Shown here piece by piece: positions 15,707 to 24,848 of a DNA stretch of 44,802 bases. The stretch is from positions 1-44,802 of the forward strand of contig DATGIL010000037.1 of NCBI GenBank assembly GCA_035295745.1, in the 5' to 3' direction. Each line of letters opens with the position of its first letter. The first letter of the stretch is position 1. The position numbers and the translations under genes are program-made. Origin of the DNA: JAIQFL01 sp035295745. GTDB taxonomy: Bacteria > Acidobacteriota > Terriglobia > Bryobacterales > Bryobacteraceae. A model generated the notes under the pieces. It did no database searches. It saw only the letters and a list, made by a program, of their open reading frames with translations, and was not told where the DNA came from.

Positions 15707-17779
15707 CTAACGAGGACTGGCCCGTACCGGTTCCCTGTGCCCCTCGCTCCCGATCAAGGCGCGTACCTGGTTGTAGGGACGATGCGGATTGTTGGCGCTC
15801 GCCGCCGATCGGATCCAACTCTCGTGATACCAGCGGTCGAAGGGCGGATACTCGCCGCGCAGAAAATCGACCTCGAGTTGCTCCAGGTGCGCCTGTGCTT
15901 CGTGTGCGAGCTGCCACATCCGTGCCGCGTCCGTCGCGCGGAGAGCTTCCTCGAGCTTTAAAGCCGCCTGCGTCTGCAACAAGGCAGTCTGCAAGCCGAG
16001 AGCGACATCAATCGATAAGAAGCGCTGCTGGGAAGGCGTCGTCCCGGCCTCGGCGTGCGATTCCGCGGCGAGCGCATCGGCCAACTGGCGGCTCCGGGCC
16101 TGCAATTGAGAAAGCGTTTCGGCACTGAAGGCGGGATAGCTTTCGCCGGCCACCTTGCGATACAGTTTGTCCACCAGTTCCTGAGTGGCGTCGGACGCAT
16201 CCCACAGGCTGTTCGGCGTGTTGAGCAGGCCGAAGTATTTGGTGTACGCGGCCTCCACGGCGGGCGCAGATTTTCCAAAGTATTCCCGCGACCACCAGGT
16301 GGTGTACCGGTCCGCCGGATTGGGCGCGGCGTAAACCCCGGGCGCATCCCAAGTGATGTCGGCGAGCATGCGCGTGCCCATGACGTAATCGCGCACCTCC
16401 GATACGTTCACCAGCATGTACTCGGTGGCCCCCGACTTCACGATTTTGTCGAACTGCTCGGCGACGACCGTTGGTCCCACGGTGTGAGTCAGTTGCTTGC
16501 TCAATTTCCCGCCCAGGTACGCCAGATGATAATAGACGCCGTGCTTCCACTTGCCGGGACTCGCCGGCAGGCCGCGCATATGGCCGTCGTTATCGTCCGG
16601 CCACACGATGATCACATCTGCGGGCAGATCGAAGGCCGCGGGATCGCGCTGGTACTGGGGCAGCATCTCCGAATACATCGTGAAGTGGAAGAGAGGAGTT
16701 TTATCCTTGGGAAGCAGATCGCGCACCATCGAGACCTGCTGGGTGATCACGTCGCGGAAGGTCGCCGCTTTCTGCTCATCGGTAGTTCCTTGCGGAAAGA
16801 TGAAAGGACGATCTTCGGTCCCGCGCATGCCGACCGGCCAGATTACGTCGAGGTCGCGGTTCTCCATCACTCCGCCGCGCCAGAACGTCAGCATCCCTTC
16901 ACGATTGGTGAACCAATTCCACTCCGGCCGCACACCACGCTCGGCTGCCAGTTTGAACCGTTCCAGCCCCCAGGGGTTCGAGACCAGAATGTCGTAATGA
17001 TGCGAGGTGTAGTAGAGGCCCCAGTCGCTGGCCAGTTTCTGCACCTCGAGGCGACGGTGGACGCGGGTGTAGGGCGCCACCATATTCATGCGCAGACGCA
17101 GGGCGGTCTCAAAGAAACGCTTGTACCAGTCGAGAGGAACGTCGCCGGTCTGCAGCGGGTAGCCGTTGGCGTCGAAGGGGCGCGGCAAGAGATCCTCGTC
17201 GTCGTGGAAGAAGCCGCGATAGCGAAAGGTGGGCGGATTCTGAGTGAAGCTGGTCCGCTTGAGCACGAGCGGGTCGTGATGCTCCGGCACGTAGCCCGTC
17301 CAGATGTAGATGGGGTCGATGCCCAGCCGTTCGGACAAGGTGTAGGCCGCGAAGGCCGTGCCGCGCGGGTTAGAGCCTACGAGCCAAACGTCGCGTCCCG
17401 CGGTCACGATGCGATAGCTTTCCCATTGGCCCTGCAGGGCGCGAGTGTCCACCGCATCGGGCACCTGGCCGTGTCCGGCTGTGACCAGATGAATGTTCGC
17501 ATGCTCTCCGGAGGGCGTTTTCACGATCGCAGGACGGCGCCCGCTGATCTTTTCGATATCGCCCGCCAGGAACTCGGCGGCCTGGTGTACCGCGGCATTC
17601 TCGTCGTCGGCCACCACGATCTGGCTGACGGAGTCGCGCCCGGCGAGGGTCACGTCGCCCGCGGAGGGGGCTCCGTTTTGCACCCACGATCCTCGCACGA
17701 CGCCCGTCCACGGGGCGGTTTGCGCGGCTGCCAGGCTGCACAGGGCGAGCAGAATATAGGAAGCTCGGATTTGGCTCAT
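15707..17779 (-). CDS. Glycoside hydrolase family 115 (alpha-glucuronidase type), secreted
   Basis: A 690-residue protein with a signal peptide (ILLALCSLAAAQ). GH115 features are the N-terminal domain (IVVADDENAAVHQAAEFLAG), GTAFAAYTLSERLGIDPIYI, PTFRYRGFFHDDEDL, then VIIVWPDDNDGHMRGLP and NVSEVRDYVMGTRMLADI. Enzymes of this family release (4-O-methyl)glucuronic acid from xylan side chains. Many members are near 950 residues with a C-terminal beta-sandwich; this one ends earlier and appears to lack it. The plus strand opposite is also open for over 600 codons, an effect of GC-rich codon use. It is convergent with the LprI gene, with 31 bp between stops. Confidence 0.88.
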   Translation of the reverse strand: MSQIRASYILLALCSLAAAQTAPWTGVVRGSWVQNGAPSAGDVTLAGRDSVSQIVVADDENAAVHQAAEFLAGDIEKISGRRPAIVKTPSGEHANIHLVTAGHGQVPDAVDTRALQGQWESYRIVTAGRDVWLVGSNPRGTAFAAYTLSERLGIDPIYIWTGYVPEHHDPLVLKRTSFTQNPPTFRYRGFFHDDEDLLPRPFDANGYPLQTGDVPLDWYKRFFETALRLRMNMVAPYTRVHRRLEVQKLASDWGLYYTSHHYDILVSNPWGLERFKLAAERGVRPEWNWFTNREGMLTFWRGGVMENRDLDVIWPVGMRGTEDRPFIFPQGTTDEQKAATFRDVITQQVSMVRDLLPKDKTPLFHFTMYSEMLPQYQRDPAAFDLPADVIIVWPDDNDGHMRGLPASPGKWKHGVYYHLAYLGGKLSKQLTHTVGPTVVAEQFDKIVKSGATEYMLVNVSEVRDYVMGTRMLADITWDAPGVYAAPNPADRYTTWWSREYFGKSAPAVEAAYTKYFGLLNTPNSLWDASDATQELVDKLYRKVAGESYPAFSAETLSQLQARSRQLADALAAESHAEAGTTPSQQRFLSIDVALGLQTALLQTQAALKLEEALRATDAARMWQLAHEAQAHLEQLEVDFLRGEYPPFDRWYHESWIRSAASANNPHRPYNQVRALIGSEGHREPVRASPR

Positions 17780-17788
17780 GTTTTGTTC

Positions 17789-17959
17789 ATGCCTCGAACG
17801 AAAACACTATACCGCCTATCGCGAAGGTTGTGGGGCTGCTGCTTTTTGATTTGTTGCGGACATGCCGGACCGAGTGTGAAACCTGGATGGGTTACGGAGC
17901 CCAAAGCGGGAGATGCTTGGAGACCGACACCGAGAGACGGTACTCAGGCCGGGGAGTGA
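17789..17959 (+). CDS. Doubtful 56-codon secreted-peptide ORF
   Basis: ATG 17789 opens a short frame with a basic start and a cysteine-rich hydrophobic stretch (RRLWGCCFLICCGHAG), then KPGWVTEPKAGDAWRPTPRD and a stop. The AGDAW segment resembles the start of formylglycine-generating-enzyme-like domains, so it may be the stub of such a gene. It lies 9 bp from the divergent GH115 start. No ribosome site is obvious; treat it as tentative. Confidence 0.2.
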   Translation: MPRTKTLYRLSRRLWGCCFLICCGHAGPSVKPGWVTEPKAGDAWRPTPRDGTQAGE

Positions 17960-18018
17960 AGGGCGACCGAGAGTCGGGAGGCGCTCGCTTCGGGAGGCAG
18001 CTCGTTGGTGCGGTTTCG

Positions 18019-18414
18019 TCAGACCTTGTATTGCTCGTCGGTGACCTGCTCCATCCAGTCGACAACCTTACCGTCGAGCTTCTCCTGAATGGCGATATGC
18101 GTCATCGCCGTGGTGGGCGTGGCTCCATGCCAATGCTTCTCTCCCGGCGCGAACCAGACCACGTCACCCGGATGAATCTCCTCGATTGGGCCGCCCCAAC
18201 GCTGTGCCCAGCCGCAACCGGCCGTCACGATCAAGGTCTGGCCCAATGGATGGGTGTGCCATGCGGTCCGCGCGCCCGGCTCGAAAGTGACGCTGGCGCC
18301 TTGCACCAACGCCGGATCGGGTGCCTGAAAAAGAGGATCAATACGGACCGTGCCGGTGAACCAATCGGAGGGTCCCTTCGCAGAAGGTTGGGAGCCGATT
18401 CTCTTGATGTTCAT
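18019..18414 (-). CDS. Small single-domain cupin protein
   Basis: A 131-residue protein with a complete cupin barrel. Motif 1 is ARTAWHTHPLGQTLIVTAG (two His plus Gln as likely metal ligands) and motif 2 is HPGDVVWFAPGEKHWHGA. Similar proteins are annotated as cupin/carboxymuconolactone-associated or mandelonitrile-lyase-like, but the substrate cannot be read from sequence. A clear ribosome site (aaaggag) lies 7-8 bp before ATG 18414. It stands alone: the region before it (18415-18671) shows no gene. Confidence 0.88.
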   Translation of the reverse strand: MNIKRIGSQPSAKGPSDWFTGTVRIDPLFQAPDPALVQGASVTFEPGARTAWHTHPLGQTLIVTAGCGWAQRWGGPIEEIHPGDVVWFAPGEKHWHGATPTTAMTHIAIQEKLDGKVVDWMEQVTDEQYKV

Positions 18415-18671
18415 CCCTGGAACTCCTTTGCCTGACCGCTCAGCAGTCGGGCATACCGCCGAGCCCGAGAGCCGGGACTTTCAGCCCGCTCTTTCCGAGT
18501 TTCGGCTTCTGCATCGTTTCTCCTGCCGCTTCAATCCTCAGTCTATGGTCAAGGGCGGTGGGAACGATATCACGATCCTACCGATTTATTGCCTATTCGT
18601 GTGGGACTGTAGGTGGGCGCACAGTGTCCTTCGCAGGGCGGAGGGTTCAACACGCCAGCGCGGATCGCGAT

Positions 18672-19298
18672 TCACTCGCGGGCCGCTGACTGCCCCGCAC
18701 TGCCTGCTCGTTCTTTCAAACCCTCTCGCAGAACCTGAATCTCATTGGTTTCGAAGCGGACAATTGGAAGAGTCAGATCCTTCGAGGTCACGGCCTGCCT
18801 AAAAAGCTCGGAGCTGGTATGACCCGTCGACTGTGTCAGGTAGTGATATAGTTCGTGCGCCACCACCCGGCCCAATGCGCGGCCCAAGCTGCGCATCACC
18901 AGCGGCCGCGGAACTGTGCCGCGATCCTGCCAGACCATGGCTGCCGCGCGGTCGCAATCCACTTCGATGAACGGTTGTACTTCGCCGTCCAGCACCCGCG
19001 CCGAGCCCAGTGGTCCGTCCGTCGCGGCTGATAAATCGCTGGGGTCCAGACGGCACTTCCCGTGAAACTGCAGCCAGACGAACCGTTCCGCCGCGCCGGA
19101 CTCGAGGTGCGTTCTCTGCTGCCATGAGAAGGTCAAGCCGGCCTCGGAAAAGAGCGCAGCAGTTTCCCGCTCCATCCATTCCACGGCCGCCGTGTCCGGG
19201 GGCTGATCGAATCCGGTCAACACGCTTAGCCGGCTCTGGCTATGCAGCGGCGGCCACGGGGTCCAGCACATCAGACCGACTGAGAACGCGTTCTTCAT
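18672..19298 (-). CDS. Predicted secreted zinc metalloprotease (HELYH)
   Basis: A 208-residue protein when started at ATG 19298, which overlaps the upstream receiver gene stop as ATGA. The first 25 residues look like a signal peptide (MKNAFSVGLMCWTPWPPLHS). The key motif is GRVVAHELYHYLTQSTGH near residue 165, an HExxH zinc site with a further His after it. I do not recognise a named family; similar small predicted proteases occur in Solibacter-like genomes. It closes an apparent operon with two receiver-domain genes, so its production or activity may be tied to a phosphorelay (inference). Confidence 0.68.
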   Translation of the reverse strand: MKNAFSVGLMCWTPWPPLHSQSRLSVLTGFDQPPDTAAVEWMERETAALFSEAGLTFSWQQRTHLESGAAERFVWLQFHGKCRLDPSDLSAATDGPLGSARVLDGEVQPFIEVDCDRAAAMVWQDRGTVPRPLVMRSLGRALGRVVAHELYHYLTQSTGHTSSELFRQAVTSKDLTLPIVRFETNEIQVLREGLKERAGSAGQSAARE

Positions 19299-19768
19299 CC
19301 ACTTATGCAGGGGCATGATGGCTTCGAGTCGCACAGTTGGCTCACGCAGCTCAGAAAGGTTTCCGTCCGGAACGGTATCGACAGGAATCGCCACGCCGGA
19401 GGAGTATTGCATGGTGGACCGTCCCTGAAAGACATCAACAGCACCTTTATAGAAGGAGTGATGGCGGCAATTTCACGGGCAAGGTCGAGGCCGCTCTTCG
19501 CGTGAGCCAGTTCGACCTCCACGATGAGCAGGTCGATCGGCCGATCGAGCGCCTTCGCCATCAACAACGCGGCGCGAGGGCAGGAAGCCTCCATCACTAG
19601 CGCATTGGTTTCATATTTCAAGATGGTGCGGATAAACCGGCTGGTCCGCCAGTCGTTCTCGACAATCAGGATCATCGGCTCGCGGATTGCGGCATCGTGC
19701 CGAAGGGTCGTTTGCCGGCTATCGGAATCGTCATGGACGCAAGGAGTCATCGAGTAGGAGCCGGCCAT
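19295..19768 (-). CDS. Degenerate response-regulator receiver protein (Asp to Glu)
   Basis: A 157-residue stand-alone receiver-like protein with no output domain. Core: MILIVENDWRTSRFI, PIDLLIVEVELAHAKSGLDL, VLLMSFRD and WRFLSIPF. By comparison with its neighbour at 19840-20307, the phospho-accepting Asp is Glu (VEVE against SDID) and the conserved Lys is Ile (SIPF against AKPF). It therefore cannot be phosphorylated normally and may mimic the active state. The start could be ATG 19768, ATG 19750 or ATG 19675; the shared SM-x-x-C leader with the paralogue favours one of the first two. Its stop overlaps the protease start. Confidence 0.75.
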   Translation of the reverse strand: MAGSYSMTPCVHDDSDSRQTTLRHDAAIREPMILIVENDWRTSRFIRTILKYETNALVMEASCPRAALLMAKALDRPIDLLIVEVELAHAKSGLDLAREIAAITPSIKVLLMSFRDGPPCNTPPAWRFLSIPFRTETFLSCVSQLCDSKPSCPCISG

Positions 19769-19839
19769 CGCCGCGCCTATTCACAACGATGGAACCTCGC
19801 ACACTCAGTAGGGCGCGCCCCGCCGCGGCCTTCGTAACA

Positions 19840-20307
19840 TTAAGGATTGTTATGCCGCGGACCCTGGCTGGCTCGGCACAGTTCACTTACGCACTGCAGA
19901 AAGTCGGGCACAGGAAAGGGCTTGGCGAGGAAGCGCCACCCTGGAGGAAGATCGTACGGCGCAGCGTCGCGGCCCGAGATCAACAGGACGGCCACCAGCG
20001 AGCCGCTGCGAGCGAGTTCGTAGGCGAGGTCGATTCCGCTCTGGGCGGCGCCAAGATCGATATCGGAGACGAGGAGGTCGATCGGACGCCCGATGGAGCG
20101 CGCCAGCGACAAGGCGAGATCAGGCGCCGCCGAGTCGAGCACCAGCGCTCCGGTTACCTGTTTCAGAAGGCGGCAAATGAAATTTCGGATGCTGGGGTCT
20201 TCTTCCACGACAAAGATGACCCGGTCGTTGGCGGGTGCACTGTGCTGGGGACCCGGGATGTGGCGTTGAGCTTCGTTGGAGGGACAAAGAGCCATTGAAG
20301 TCCGCAT
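19840..20307 (-). CDS. Stand-alone response-regulator receiver protein
   Basis: A 155-residue CheY-like protein without output domain. It keeps the acidic pair (IFVVEEDPSIR), the phospho-accepting Asp in PIDLLVSDIDLGAAQSG, the Ser of VLLISGRD and the conserved Lys of WRFLAKPF. It is a tandem paralogue of the next gene, which has lost the Asp and Lys; both share a 30-residue leader with SM-x-x-C. No histidine kinase is adjacent. It may pass phosphate in a multi-step relay or compete with its degenerate sister for a partner. The start may be ATG 20307 or ATG 20295. Confidence 0.82.
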   Translation of the reverse strand: MRTSMALCPSNEAQRHIPGPQHSAPANDRVIFVVEEDPSIRNFICRLLKQVTGALVLDSAAPDLALSLARSIGRPIDLLVSDIDLGAAQSGIDLAYELARSGSLVAVLLISGRDAAPYDLPPGWRFLAKPFPVPDFLQCVSELCRASQGPRHNNP

Positions 20308-20364
20308 ATCCAGATGGACGCGGCCATCCCATCACAACGCACGTTAAGAATTGTAAGGGCCGAT

Positions 20365-21288
20365 TTAATTTGCCGTCGGAGTTTTTTCGATGTGATCGAC
20401 CACGAAAATCCGCGCTACCGATTTTTTAGTGGCGACGACCCTCAGCCCAAGCTGCGACTGTACAGCCTCGAAAATTGTGGGCCCGGACGCGCGATCCGTC
20501 GGCGACAACGAAGCCCCAGCCGGCTCGCCATGATCTCCATAGCCTCCGCCCGCATGACCTCCGGCACCTTCCTGGTGATTGTGTGGGGCCGCGTCCCCGG
20601 ACCATGTCAGGAGGATGTCATACTTGCCGTTCAATCCGGTCTGGTCATCCACAGGCTTCGCGATTTGGTTGGAAATCATGAGAGCGAGTTCAGCCATCGT
20701 CTGATGGTCGCCGCGATATCGCGCATTGCCGCCAAAGTTGATCAATCCGGGATGCGCCGGCGCTCCGCCATGCTGATCTCCGCCGCCTGAGCTCCCGTGG
20801 CCGGCGTACCTTTCAGAGGAAGAGGGCTCGGAAGGCGCCGCCGATTCTTTCAGCTTCGGACCATTCTTCGCCACGACCAGTTGATAGCCCTGCATTTCCT
20901 TTTCTTCGAAGTGCCACGCAAGCCCGAATCGATCTTTCAATAAACTCTGCAGCATTTGCAGAAACTGCTCCTGTGTGGTCCCAGCGGGTACTTTCGCCTG
21001 AATATCGAAGGTGCCCGCCGGCAACGAAGACTCGCCGGGGAACTGATACCGATGCAGTTCGAAGGCTTTGGTCACCAGAGCGCCGAGGGTGCAGGTGCAA
21101 TGAAACATGCCGGGATCGGTAGACCCCGGGCCCCCTGTGATGGCCTCTGAAGAATGAAAAAAGATGCGCGGAGCGGCGGCCTGAATCGAGACGACCTCGA
21201 ACCTGGGCTTGAGGCCATCGGGTGTTTGGCTGTAGCATCGCGCGCAAAGAACTGCGGAGATTGTCCAAAAACAGTACAAGCGTTTCAT
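20365..21288 (-). CDS. TIGR03435-type Solibacter family protein, exported
   Basis: A 307-residue protein of the family described from Solibacter usitatus (TIGR03435), with a signal-peptide-like start. Characteristic segments are PRFEVVSIQAAAP, FDIQAKVPAGTTQEQFLQML with LLKDRFGLAWHFEEKEMQGY, LALMISNQIAKPVDDQTGL and, at the end, IFEAVQSQLGLRVVATKKSV. The family's function is unknown; members are expanded in Solibacter and are often near M56/BlaR-type peptidase genes, which I do not see here. This copy has an unusual Gly/His-rich insert at about residues 170-195 and 235-255, which may bind metal. Confidence 0.85.
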   Translation of the reverse strand: MKRLYCFWTISAVLCARCYSQTPDGLKPRFEVVSIQAAAPRIFFHSSEAITGGPGSTDPGMFHCTCTLGALVTKAFELHRYQFPGESSLPAGTFDIQAKVPAGTTQEQFLQMLQSLLKDRFGLAWHFEEKEMQGYQLVVAKNGPKLKESAAPSEPSSSERYAGHGSSGGGDQHGGAPAHPGLINFGGNARYRGDHQTMAELALMISNQIAKPVDDQTGLNGKYDILLTWSGDAAPHNHQEGAGGHAGGGYGDHGEPAGASLSPTDRASGPTIFEAVQSQLGLRVVATKKSVARIFVVDHIEKTPTAN

Positions 21289-21550
21289 GGCTGACGATCC
21301 TGTGGCGTGGGATTCGAGTGCCCTGATCTATTTTTCACCACTTCGGTTTTCGTCTACTGTGACAGTGTAATACGACGATTCCGGGAAGAGGGAGGGTGAA
21401 TTTCGTTGGCGTCCTCTGGCCGCATACCGGTGATCTGGCCCAAATCGAGCAGGATTCCAATGAGAGAGCGCGCTCGCTGCACAGACAGGCTCGGGTGACG
21501 GCAACGCGCCGCGAACCCCTAACCGCCGCTTTCAAGGGTATTGCGCTACG

Positions 21551-23383
21551 TCATTGCACAGTGGTGTAGAGGGTCTGCGTGCCTGCGGCGCCGCCGACGG
21601 AGAATGTCACGGGGACCTTATCGCCGGCGGTTACACTTGGGACCGTCACGTTGAACTGATACAGGCCCACGCTGCCCTGCACCAGCCCGGCGAATGTAAC
21701 TGTCGCGGGAGTTCCGCCGATGGAGATCTGGGGGGCGGTCACGAGTTGATTCGCCTGGCCCACCACCTGGCCCGCTGGAATATTGGGAGTTACTGCGCCG
21801 AACCCGACACCGTAGAGCACGATCGTGTCGCCCGCTTTCGCTCTCTGCGAAGTTACTCCGGCGACGGCATTGGGGGGTAGCACATAGGTCACTCCGTCGG
21901 TGAATTGCGCACCGACATACTGCACGCCTGCCACGTTGAAACTCGCGGGCGCGAGGAGGCCGGGCTGGATGGAATTCACCGTGACTGTGTAGGCCGCGGT
22001 CGTGCCGGATGGAGTCTTTACCGTCAGCGTCTGCGAGCCTGTCGGCGTGTTGGAGGGCACTTGTGCATTCACCTGTCCGCCGCTGATGAAGTCGACGAAG
22101 GCCAACTGGCCGCCGATGGTGACTCCGGTGCCATCGAGCTGCGTGGGAGCCTGTGCCCCCTGAAAATCACTGGCGCCCCAGGAGCGGCGATTCGTCGATA
22201 GATTGCTGCCGTAGATCTCGATCCAGTCGCCGGGGGAGACCGCGGTGAAGCCGCCGAAGGCGCTGGCCGATACGACGCCACCGGCACTGACTGCGGGCGC
22301 CGTGGGTGCGAGTTGGCGGATCACGTTGTTGCCGGAATCGGCGATGTAGAGGTCGCCGTTCGACGGATCGATGGCGATACCGGTGGGGAAGTTCAGTTTC
22401 GCGGAGGTCGCGGGACCGCCATCGCCCGCGAATCCGGGACCGCTGCTGCCGGCGATGGTGTTGATGATCCCGTCGGGAGTCACCATGCGGACGCGGTTGT
22501 TGTTATAGTCCACGATGAAGAGGTCTCCCGCGGAGTCCACTTTGACATCCCAGGGGCGGAAGAGTTCCGCTTTGGTCGCGAGACCACCATCACCCGAGAA
22601 ACCTCCGGTGCCGTTGCCGGCAACGGTCGTGATGATGCCGTTGGTGTCGATTTTCCGAATGCGGTGGTTGGAACTGTCGGCGAAGTAGAGGTTGCCGGCG
22701 CCATCGATCGAGATGCCGAACGGTTTATTTAGGCTCGCGCTGAGGGCGGGACCACCATCCCCAGAGAATCCCGCGGTGCCGTTGCCGGCGATCGTGTTGA
22801 TGTTGCCGCTGGTGTCAACTTTGCGAATTCGGTAGTTAGAGCTGTCGGTGATGTACAGATTGCCGGCGGCATCGGTGACCACTCCGAAGGGCTGAGTGAG
22901 TTGCGCGCTGGTGGCAGGACCGCCATCGCCCAAAAAGCCGTAGGTGTCCGCTGTGCCGGCAATCGTGCTGATGGTCCCCCCGGAATTGACTTTGCGGACC
23001 ACCTGATTGTCGAGGTCGGAGATGTAGAGGTTGCCTGCGGAATCGATCCAGATGCCGTATGGATCCGCGAGAATGGCCTTGGTGGCCGCCGCCCCGTCGC
23101 CCGAGAAGCCGAGCTGACCGGTACCCGCGACGGTGGTGATCTTGCCGCCGGAGACTTTGCGAATCCGGTTGTTGACGCTGTCGGCGATGTACAGATTATG
23201 TGAAGAGTCGGCCAGGACCTGAATGGGCACATTCAACTGCGCGCTGGTGGCGGCTCCGTTATCTCCCAGAGTGCCCGCCTGGGTATTTCCGGCGACGGTG
23301 GAGATGTTAAAGGAGGTGGCCTGCGCATGGCAGAGCGAGGGCACACAAATAAGTACGAGGCTGACAAATCCCTTCTGAAGCAT
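21551..23383 (-). CDS. Secreted six-bladed NHL beta-propeller with TIGR03437-type C-terminal domain
   Basis: A 610-residue protein. After the signal peptide (LVLICVPSLCHAQ), six NHL repeats of about 56 residues follow (roughly residues 25-365), each with the pattern TVAGNGxxGFSGDGGxAT, a DxxGNLYIADSxNxRIRKV strand and a turn: enough for one closed propeller. Residues about 370-610 match the TIGR03437 domain of Solibacter proteins (VVSASAFGGFTAVSPGDWIE, SGGQVNAQVPSN, PGLLAP). Such proteins are probably surface-exposed or extracellular binding proteins; ligand unknown. It is a single gene flanked by gaps of over 75 bp. Confidence 0.88.
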   Translation of the reverse strand: MLQKGFVSLVLICVPSLCHAQATSFNISTVAGNTQAGTLGDNGAATSAQLNVPIQVLADSSHNLYIADSVNNRIRKVSGGKITTVAGTGQLGFSGDGAAATKAILADPYGIWIDSAGNLYISDLDNQVVRKVNSGGTISTIAGTADTYGFLGDGGPATSAQLTQPFGVVTDAAGNLYITDSSNYRIRKVDTSGNINTIAGNGTAGFSGDGGPALSASLNKPFGISIDGAGNLYFADSSNHRIRKIDTNGIITTVAGNGTGGFSGDGGLATKAELFRPWDVKVDSAGDLFIVDYNNNRVRMVTPDGIINTIAGSSGPGFAGDGGPATSAKLNFPTGIAIDPSNGDLYIADSGNNVIRQLAPTAPAVSAGGVVSASAFGGFTAVSPGDWIEIYGSNLSTNRRSWGASDFQGAQAPTQLDGTGVTIGGQLAFVDFISGGQVNAQVPSNTPTGSQTLTVKTPSGTTAAYTVTVNSIQPGLLAPASFNVAGVQYVGAQFTDGVTYVLPPNAVAGVTSQRAKAGDTIVLYGVGFGAVTPNIPAGQVVGQANQLVTAPQISIGGTPATVTFAGLVQGSVGLYQFNVTVPSVTAGDKVPVTFSVGGAAGTQTLYTTVQ

Positions 23384-23462
23384 GTGTCAATGGTAGACGA
23401 TTGCTTCCGGGGATAGGTTTCGCCTGCCTGCGAAATCTGCTCGAAATGGCTAAAAGGCCGGG

Positions 23463-24848
23463 CTAGCGCTTCAGGATATCGATGCTGCCGTTCTGATCGA
23501 TGAGCTTCAGATCGCAGCCGCCGCCCCCGATTTTGCCATTCAAGGCGTCACCGCCGATGGAGCCGGTGACGGTCAGGTCCGGCTCCGAGCGGATCTTTCC
23601 AAAGGTAGTCCGCGAGCTGACGTTGTAGCCGATGCCGCCAGGAACCGTCACCCGGATGGGGCCAAAACTGGTACTCAGTGCGACCGGTTGGCAACGGGCG
23701 CCGGGTTTCGATTCCACGGTCACGGACCCGTTGGTGCTCTCCACGATGATGGGCCCCGCGGCATCCGAGATGATGGTTGGGGCGAAAGATGTCTTCGCAT
23801 AGACCTCGCCGCCGATGGCGCTCAGACGGATGGAACTGTTGCCCGCCGTGACGCGCGCTCCGCCCTTGACGTCTCGCAGTTCCACTCTGCCGAAGGTGGT
23901 CTCCACCACGGCCGCTCCGCCCACTGTGTCGCCGACGATGGCGGCATTCTGTGCACGCGCTGTCAGGGCCTTGCCGACGTGCGAGAAGTTGATGCTGCCG
24001 AAACTGGTGCGGAGATCGGCCGTACCGGCGACGTCGGTGGCGCGAACTTCGCCGTTCTGGTTCTGCACGGTCACATCCGCCTTGCCATCCGTGACCAACA
24101 CCGGGCCGAAGGAATTCCCGATCACGGCCGCGCCGGTGACATGCTCCACCTGGATATTGCCGTTATTGCTGCGGATCGTCAGCCCGTGCCCGGTCCTGCT
24201 GACACGCACCTGACCGAAGCGATTGGTGATCTCAAGCGCGCCCGTGATATCGGTCGCGGTTACGCCGCCGTTGCCGTTGCGAATTGTCACGTCGCCATCG
24301 TTGCCCCGGACTTCGACATCGCCGAACGAGTTTTCCACTTCCTGCCGGCTTCGGGTGGAAGACAGGGTGACGTGGCCATTGTTGTTGCGGATGATGCCGG
24401 CTGCATGCAGATCGGTCACGGTGACGGCGCCAAAGTGGTTTCGCACCTCGAGTGGCGAACTCTGCGGCATGCTGATGTCGTAGTGCACGACGTGCGAAAG
24501 GCTGTGGCTGCTCCAGTGCGAGGGGTACTGTGTGTGCACCGAAAGACTGGTTCCTTCATCCACCACAATCTGGATCTGGTCGCAAAAGCTTTGCGCTTCT
24601 GACGCGGTATCGGCGGAACAATGTATGCTGGCGTTAATCTCTACCTCAGGCTTACTGTGCGTGTGGATGGTGACATTGCCGTTGGAATTCTCGATACGGA
24701 ACAGGTGCGCGGAGGGAAGGGCGACAGTCTTGTGGAAATCGCGCTGGACCTCCTCGCGTGCCACGGCGGGCGCCGCCCACATCCCGATGAGCAATACAGC
24801 AGCGGTACAGGCGCTGTATTTTCCTCTCACTTTTCTCTCACTTGCCAT
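23463..24848 (-). CDS. DUF4097-type beta-solenoid protein with six 36-residue repeats
   Basis: A 461-residue exported protein (signal peptide ending AAPAVA, residue 30). The N-terminal part begins LFRIENSNGNVTIHTHSKPE, typical of DUF4097/adhesin-like (toastrack) proteins. Residues 134-349 are six repeats of exactly 36 residues, each with an xFGxVxV strand and an NxNGxV strand (for example EVENSFGDVEVRGNDGD). One longer degenerate turn and a GGGCDLKL segment follow. Its start overlaps the anti-sigma gene by 11 bp, so it belongs to the sigma/anti-sigma operon and is probably a periplasmic sensor or effector of that envelope-stress circuit (inference). Confidence 0.85.
   Translation of the reverse strand: MASERKVRGKYSACTAAVLLIGMWAAPAVAREEVQRDFHKTVALPSAHLFRIENSNGNVTIHTHSKPEVEINASIHCSADTASEAQSFCDQIQIVVDEGTSLSVHTQYPSHWSSHSLSHVVHYDISMPQSSPLEVRNHFGAVTVTDLHAAGIIRNNNGHVTLSSTRSRQEVENSFGDVEVRGNDGDVTIRNGNGGVTATDITGALEITNRFGQVRVSRTGHGLTIRSNNGNIQVEHVTGAAVIGNSFGPVLVTDGKADVTVQNQNGEVRATDVAGTADLRTSFGSINFSHVGKALTARAQNAAIVGDTVGGAAVVETTFGRVELRDVKGGARVTAGNSSIRLSAIGGEVYAKTSFAPTIISDAAGPIIVESTNGSVTVESKPGARCQPVALSTSFGPIRVTVPGGIGYNVSSRTTFGKIRSEPDLTVTGSIGGDALNGKIGGGGCDLKLIDQNGSIDILKR

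Noticed and set aside
16055..17959. A 634-codon open frame on the plus strand opposite the GH115 gene
   Set aside because: It has no recognisable domain and a composition typical of the antisense of a GC-rich gene; the minus-strand GH115 reading has clear family motifs.
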